Assembly: GCF_963678635.1 (NCBI RefSeq)
Contig: NC_087069.1
Span: 42,369,883 to 42,433,882, forward strand
From: Symsagittifera roscoffensis
Taxonomy: Eukaryota > Xenacoelomorpha > Acoela > Convolutidae
Reading direction: 5' to 3'
DNA: 64,000 nt
Shown: piece after piece, positions 60,471 to 64,000 of the stretch
Numbering within the stretch: position 1 is the first letter of the stretch
How the letters are laid out: each line of letters begins with the position of its first letter
Program-made: the position numbers and the translations under genes
Notes under the pieces: generated by a model
Seen by the model: only the letters and a program-made list of their open reading frames with translations
The model's database searches: none
What the model was told of the DNA's origin: nothing

Positions 60471-61429
60471 AAACTTCGGTATATTATTGAGTATTCCCAC
60501 TGAACGTTGTGGAAACGGGAATGGAATTAAGTTTTTGTCGGTGCATATTTTCCCTTCTAAAATTTGGGGGTATTGGCTTTTTTACATGTACAATGACGTT
60601 ATATACCTATTATATGCAATCAGTTGAACCTAATGCAACCAAACTATATGGTATATAGGAAAGCACAAGATTTTGGCAGCGTAGCTCAACTGTTGGTTGC
60701 GGTGAACGATTTCCTTCAAAAATGCATGTTTTATTGCTGAATCTCAAAGAAAGGAAAATTCGTCAATTGCGGCGATTGCCACCTCTATTCAGGCAAAAAC
60801 TAATGATCAATTTGACCAAAATAAGAATGAAAAACTTCTTTAAGCCAAATGAAGGTGAAAAAACAAAGAAAAACTATGGAACACTGAAAACTCTAAAATA
60901 ATGAAATTGGCTTGAAAATTTCGACATTTCCATTTTCCGTGTCTACAGGAGACTAAAAAAACGTCTGAAATCTATGACAAAAGCTTTGATTTTATAGAAA
61001 TGTTGAAAGAGCTAATAAGTTGAAGTGGGTTAAGATCTTGAAAAACGAGAACACTGATGAAAGCCAAAAGTGCCCATTAATTTTGCTGCAGCCACTTCTA
61101 AGACTTGTACCTAACTTGTTACTATAAAATTTAAGTGGAACAAAATTTTTTGGGGTCCGAGTAGAGGAAAACGCATGGCGCTCGACTCTCAGCCGAAAGG
61201 CGGCGTTTCGAAACCCACCGGAAATTGTACTGAAAGGAGGCAACAGTTGCTGGTATGGTGATATCCCCCATAGATCGATTTTGTACTTTTTTTCTTACTT
61301 TGATAAAAAGCTTAACTTCTCGAATTACTGCTATTCAGTTAACAATTGGGTAAAATCTCAATTACTAAAAGAGTGTATTGTTCAAAATTAAATTGAAAAA
61401 TTTATAAATCAACCATATTAAATGGTGAG
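60471..61429. other. AT-rich DNA, no feature seen
   Basis: No supported gene or repeat. A minus-strand open stretch at 60992-61243 lacks any recognisable domain. Confidence 0.4.
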
Positions 61430-61935
61430 TTAATGGGTAAGCATGTGAGTTGGGAAACGTTTCAAAACATGATCAGTTATGTAAACAAAATCAGAAGCAT
61501 CACCATTAAATTTTTTATCAAAAATTAAATGTGCAATATAAATACAAAAAGAACCGCACATGGTAGAGTTTGAGTCTTGCATGGGAAAGTTTGTCATCAA
61601 TTCAGTCACCTGATGAAAATTCTCGTTCAATCGTTTATAAGACCGAGAGGATCAGCAAAATATAAAATATTTCTTCTGTTGCAAATCACAATCCAATGTG
61701 TCCCCGGATAATCTGATTTTGAAGTGTTCACAATCATAAAGATATTGATTGGGATGTGAGGTGGAAAATTGTCGGCTGCAAATACTCCAAAAAACTTATA
61801 TTTCAGATGTTTACAGTTCTGAAAGAGGTCCTGCAACTGGATTTCATCCATTTTCAGACTGTCGAAATGGGAAGGACGTTCTTTGTAACTTTGCGGTCGG
61901 AGGTAATAAATACATTGGATGAGCGTATACCCCAA
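61430..61935 (-). pseudogene. Polinton cysteine protease (adenain-like), fossil
   Basis: Two neighbouring open stretches. The upstream one (61627-61935) holds YPGTHWIVICN, with the catalytic His of adenovirus-type proteases, and a following Asp (FADPLG). The downstream one (61430-61630) holds MQDSNSTMCGSFCIYIAHLI, with the Gln and the catalytic Cys. By family knowledge it matures the capsid proteins. Confidence 0.75.
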
Positions 61936-62969
61936 ACAAAAATTACCAGATTTGCTGTCAAAGCGTTTGAGAATTGAAGATCGAGTGAAAATGAGCAGTT
62001 AGTGAGTTCTGGATCCAAGAAGTCATGAGCTGCCTGCTGTGTGCTAGTGAGATCAAAACACATAATAAAGTGCTGTTGGTAGTTATCCAGAGTGATTCCC
62101 AGCCCGCAGTGCAACAAACCCAACGCTGATAGTGTGTTGAAGAAGAGACGTTTATGATCTTGTGTACTGATTGGTGTACTTGCTATTGGTAAACCATTTC
62201 GTCTCAAAGTAATTTGCTCCAATCCAAACTTTTGATAATGAAAAGGATTCGTTCGGTTTGTTCCTAGAAATGCATTATTTGTGTTCAATGCTATGATAAT
62301 TTGTCTCACCGGTTCACGAGCAAAAATATCTTCCTGTTGCCAGCTGCGCTGACCAGCTGTTGCAAGAAATGTTTTTGTAATTTCTTCTTGATATGGGTAG
62401 TTCGCAGGAGTTTTGAGCAAAGTTGATTCAATGGCAGAGAGCACATGGTCGGTCACAGTCATTTTTCTAACATATAGGTTCGCTTCGAGTATTTGCAGCT
62501 TGTAATGCTTGGCAGCATCTTCCAATATAATGAGAAAATCTTCATGAGAACGTCTGTAGGAAAGTTTGAGGGTAACACCGCTCAACAAATGCTTGTCACA
62601 TGTGAAAAAATCAACTCCAGCGGGTCCATAGAACCAAATTTTCCTCGATTCACGGACCAGTTCTCGTTGAGATGTGAAATCAGCTGCATCTATTGCAGCG
62701 GGATTGTTTTCAAAACGATATCCCTGACACTTAAGCCATGAGTCCTTGGCTCCTTTGCTGTTAGAAAATTCTGTTCCAATGAAGCCTTTATGCGCAAAAT
62801 TACTATTGGCATTTGAGATTTTGAGTCCATTAGCAGAGAGGGTACAGTCAGAGAAAAGGGAATACAGGGAGTTGTTTACGAGGAACGGTGAATCAGACAC
62901 AGTAGGATCAGTGTTGTCGTATCGCAGATCAGCTCCATTTGATTGCGTTACTTTGCATTGTATTTCCAA
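61854..62969 (-). CDS. Polinton capsid-family protein (main part)
   Basis: 371 codons. Beta-rich with few Lys, with blocks such as FLVNNSLYSLFSDCTLSANG, LLSGVTLKLSYRRSHEDFLI, LQILEANLYVRKMTVTDHVL and PVRQIIIALNTNNAFLGT. This layout (strand, helix and the LYVRK block, then an R-T-NPFHYQ block) matches the capsid-like protein family known from nematode and other animal Polintons (C. elegans F54H12.2-type). The assignment is from memory of the family, not a search. Confidence 0.65.
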   Translation of the reverse strand: MEIQCKVTQSNGADLRYDNTDPTVSDSPFLVNNSLYSLFSDCTLSANGLKISNANSNFAHKGFIGTEFSNSKGAKDSWLKCQGYRFENNPAAIDAADFTSQRELVRESRKIWFYGPAGVDFFTCDKHLLSGVTLKLSYRRSHEDFLIILEDAAKHYKLQILEANLYVRKMTVTDHVLSAIESTLLKTPANYPYQEEITKTFLATAGQRSWQQEDIFAREPVRQIIIALNTNNAFLGTNRTNPFHYQKFGLEQITLRRNGLPIASTPISTQDHKRLFFNTLSALGLLHCGLGITLDNYQQHFIMCFDLTSTQQAAHDFLDPELTNCSFSLDLQFSNALTANLVIFVWGIRSSNVFITSDRKVTKNVLPISTV

Positions 62970-63160
62970 ATAAATTTTTGCAGGTCAACAAAATTATTAC
63001 GGTCACCGGTGATTTCAAATTCAAGCATTGGTCCATTGGGTGAATAGACAGGTCCAATTTTTTGATCAAAAGCGTTTTCAAAAGTAATCAAAAGAGGTTG
63101 TTTTTCAAACAAATCCAGAGAGCTATGGGTAGCTTCATTGGGTAACAAATTAGCGATCAT
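62948..63160 (-). CDS. Polinton capsid-family protein (N-terminal type segment)
   Basis: 70 codons with SLDLFEKQPLLITFENAF and GPMLEFEITGDRNNFVDLQK. The same family's proteins usually begin with an L-D-L-F...segment and an F-x-I-x-G-x-G/N-x-x-D-L block. It lies directly before the main capsid-family frame. Confidence 0.6.
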   Translation of the reverse strand: MIANLLPNEATHSSLDLFEKQPLLITFENAFDQKIGPVYSPNGPMLEFEITGDRNNFVDLQKFIWKYNAK

Positions 63161-63569
63161 TTTTTATGTTTGAGAAAAAATCTGCTCGACTTCTCACTGG
63201 TCTGGTTTTTCTTCCAATGGTTGTTTTTCTTTTTCGAGCCCCTACTGACCTTCTTCTTCGCAATCCATTCATTGTTGTCTTTCGACGACGTCTACTACCA
63301 CCGAGTTGTTTTCTTGCAGTTTTTGTGACAGTGTTTTTCAATGCTTGTTTAGGATACTTTTTTTTCATAGCGACATCAATCAGTTCTGGCGCTGCACTCA
63401 TCAAAAGTTCTCTGCCCAGTTTTTTCGCAGCCGGTAGAATAATCCGTCGTGCAAGCGGTCTAGCAACACGACCAATACCAGCAGCCAAAGCGCCAAATCC
63501 ACTGCCGCGTTGTCGGTAGTGTCCAGAGAAATGCGGAAGTGAAGCTTGCTTTACATAATATTGTTCCAT
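63150..63569 (-). CDS. Polinton basic core-like protein
   Basis: 139 codons from an ATG at 63569. The N-terminal part has GSGFGALAAGIGRVARPLAR, an amphipathic Gly/Ala-rich segment. The middle is helical (AAKKLGRELLMSAAPELIDV). The C-terminal 60 residues are extremely basic (GGSRRRRKTTMNGLRRRR). This resembles adenovirus core/pX-like or pVI-like proteins known in Polintons, with a Gly-Ser-Gly-Phe-Gly spot that could be an adenain cleavage site. It probably packs DNA in the virion. Open throughout. Confidence 0.65.
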   Translation of the reverse strand: MEQYYVKQASLPHFSGHYRQRGSGFGALAAGIGRVARPLARRIILPAAKKLGRELLMSAAPELIDVAMKKKYPKQALKNTVTKTARKQLGGSRRRRKTTMNGLRRRRSVGARKRKTTIGRKTRPVRSRADFFSNIKNDR

Positions 63570-63575
63570 TGGTTT

Positions 63576-64000
63576 TCAATCAAAGCGCTTGAATTTTAGA
63601 GTCAACACAACTTTACCAGTTCCTGCAAAGGGCACTAGTCTTCCAGTTTCTGTGCGCAACTGTACCGATATTGATTGTACAGATGAAGTGAATAACTTTT
63701 TGTAGTCTAAATTAGTGAAGTTTTTTCGATGATTAGGTTCAATGCTGCGGGCACTACCGTTTTTGATGCGTCTATTTGAATCAATGACGCGCAATAATGG
63801 GGCCTTTGCATCACCAACAGTTTGGTATTGAATAATATCAATATAGACAAAAATTAGACTTGTCCACTTGATAAGTCATATGGGAAATGAGATTCGTACA
63901 GTTCGTTTCCCTCATAAGATGCATCGAAGGAGGGTATCATTTTGTAACCAATGTGATATTCACCGATCTCATCAAGCTTTGCATTGTAGCCTAACAGACA
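63576..64000 (-). pseudogene. Polinton penton-like minor capsid protein, C-terminal part (fossil, runs off window)
   Basis: Reads TVGDAKAPLLRVIDSN and KKLFTSSVQSISVQLRTETG, ending VPFAGTGKVVLTLKFKRFD (open stretch 63576-63794). Upstream sequence to the window edge (LLGYNAKLDEIGEYHIGYKM) is also protein-like. The VGDxxAPLLR block and the (V/I)xFxxGKVxxTLxF end are typical of Polinton minor capsid (penton) proteins. Confidence 0.7.

Larger units (their letters stand above)
61430..64000 (-). mobile_element. Polinton (Maverick) fragment: capsid-protease gene cluster
   Basis: Minus-strand order from the window edge downward: penton-like minor capsid protein end, basic core-like protein, capsid-family protein, adenain-type protease. 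This cluster is characteristic of Polintons. The polymerase, integrase, packaging ATPase and terminal inverted repeats are not in this window; they may lie beyond 64 kb. The fragment is broken, with a few breaks, and at least the left end of the element is missing or diverged by 61.4 kb. Age is moderate at most, since most frames are still open. Confidence 0.8.

Overview
The window looks like repeat-rich nuclear DNA of an invertebrate animal. The supporting signs are intergenic AT-richness, non-LTR retrotransposons of several clades, Ty3/gypsy-type LTR elements, a Polinton (Maverick) fragment, and one small host-type gene with a GT-AG intron whose phases agree. There is no bacterial operon structure. 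The phylum cannot be fixed from the sequence alone.

Layout. (1) 1-12.6 kb: a plus-strand, GC-richer, intron-free coding region that reads as one very long, decayed gene of unknown family. Its middle has been duplicated and shuffled: 3.7-6.5 kb recurs at 8.7-11.5 kb, with a mosaic of shorter copies between. (2) 12.6-18.6 kb: a noncoding tail, then a CR1-like LINE with a PHD-finger ORF1, tandem 5'UTR monomers and an endonuclease/reverse transcriptase ORF2. A 64-bp inverted repeat brackets its 5' part. (3) 19.0-21.1 kb (minus): the 3' part of a second, different LINE with a YLDD reverse transcriptase and a Cys/His-containing C-terminal domain. (4) 21.6-25.1 kb (minus): a third, badly decayed LINE with an esterase-like ORF1. 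(5) 25.1-29.0 kb: a striking tandem and inverted repeat array built on a short GAGCGGTTT/AAACCGCTC motif, apparently sitting inside the third LINE's ORF1. (6) 29-38 kb: mostly AT-rich DNA with no recognised gene except a predicted two-exon gene for a small secreted, probably GPI-anchored, Ser/Thr-rich protein (35.77-37.26 kb).

(7) 38.1-60.3 kb: two LTR retrotransposons in opposite orientation. Element 1 (plus) has 2.3-kb LTRs and carries gag and protease but no recognisable reverse transcriptase or integrase. Element 2 (minus) is a Ty3/gypsy element with gag, protease, RT, RNase H and integrase and short LTRs of about 263 bp. A segment running from the gag of element 1 into the pol end of element 2 was tandemly duplicated (40.83-47.36 and 47.36-54.27 kb), giving three long LTRs. 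(8) 60.3-61.4 kb: a G-tract, a small palindromic element and featureless DNA. (9) 61.4-64.0 kb (minus): part of a Polinton with an adenain-type protease, a capsid-family protein, a basic core-like protein and the C-terminal part of a penton-like minor capsid protein, running off the window end.

Almost every coding stretch belongs to mobile elements or to the unknown decayed gene. The most unusual content is the unknown long gene with its mosaic duplications, the 25-29 kb array, and the uneven divergence between duplicated segments.
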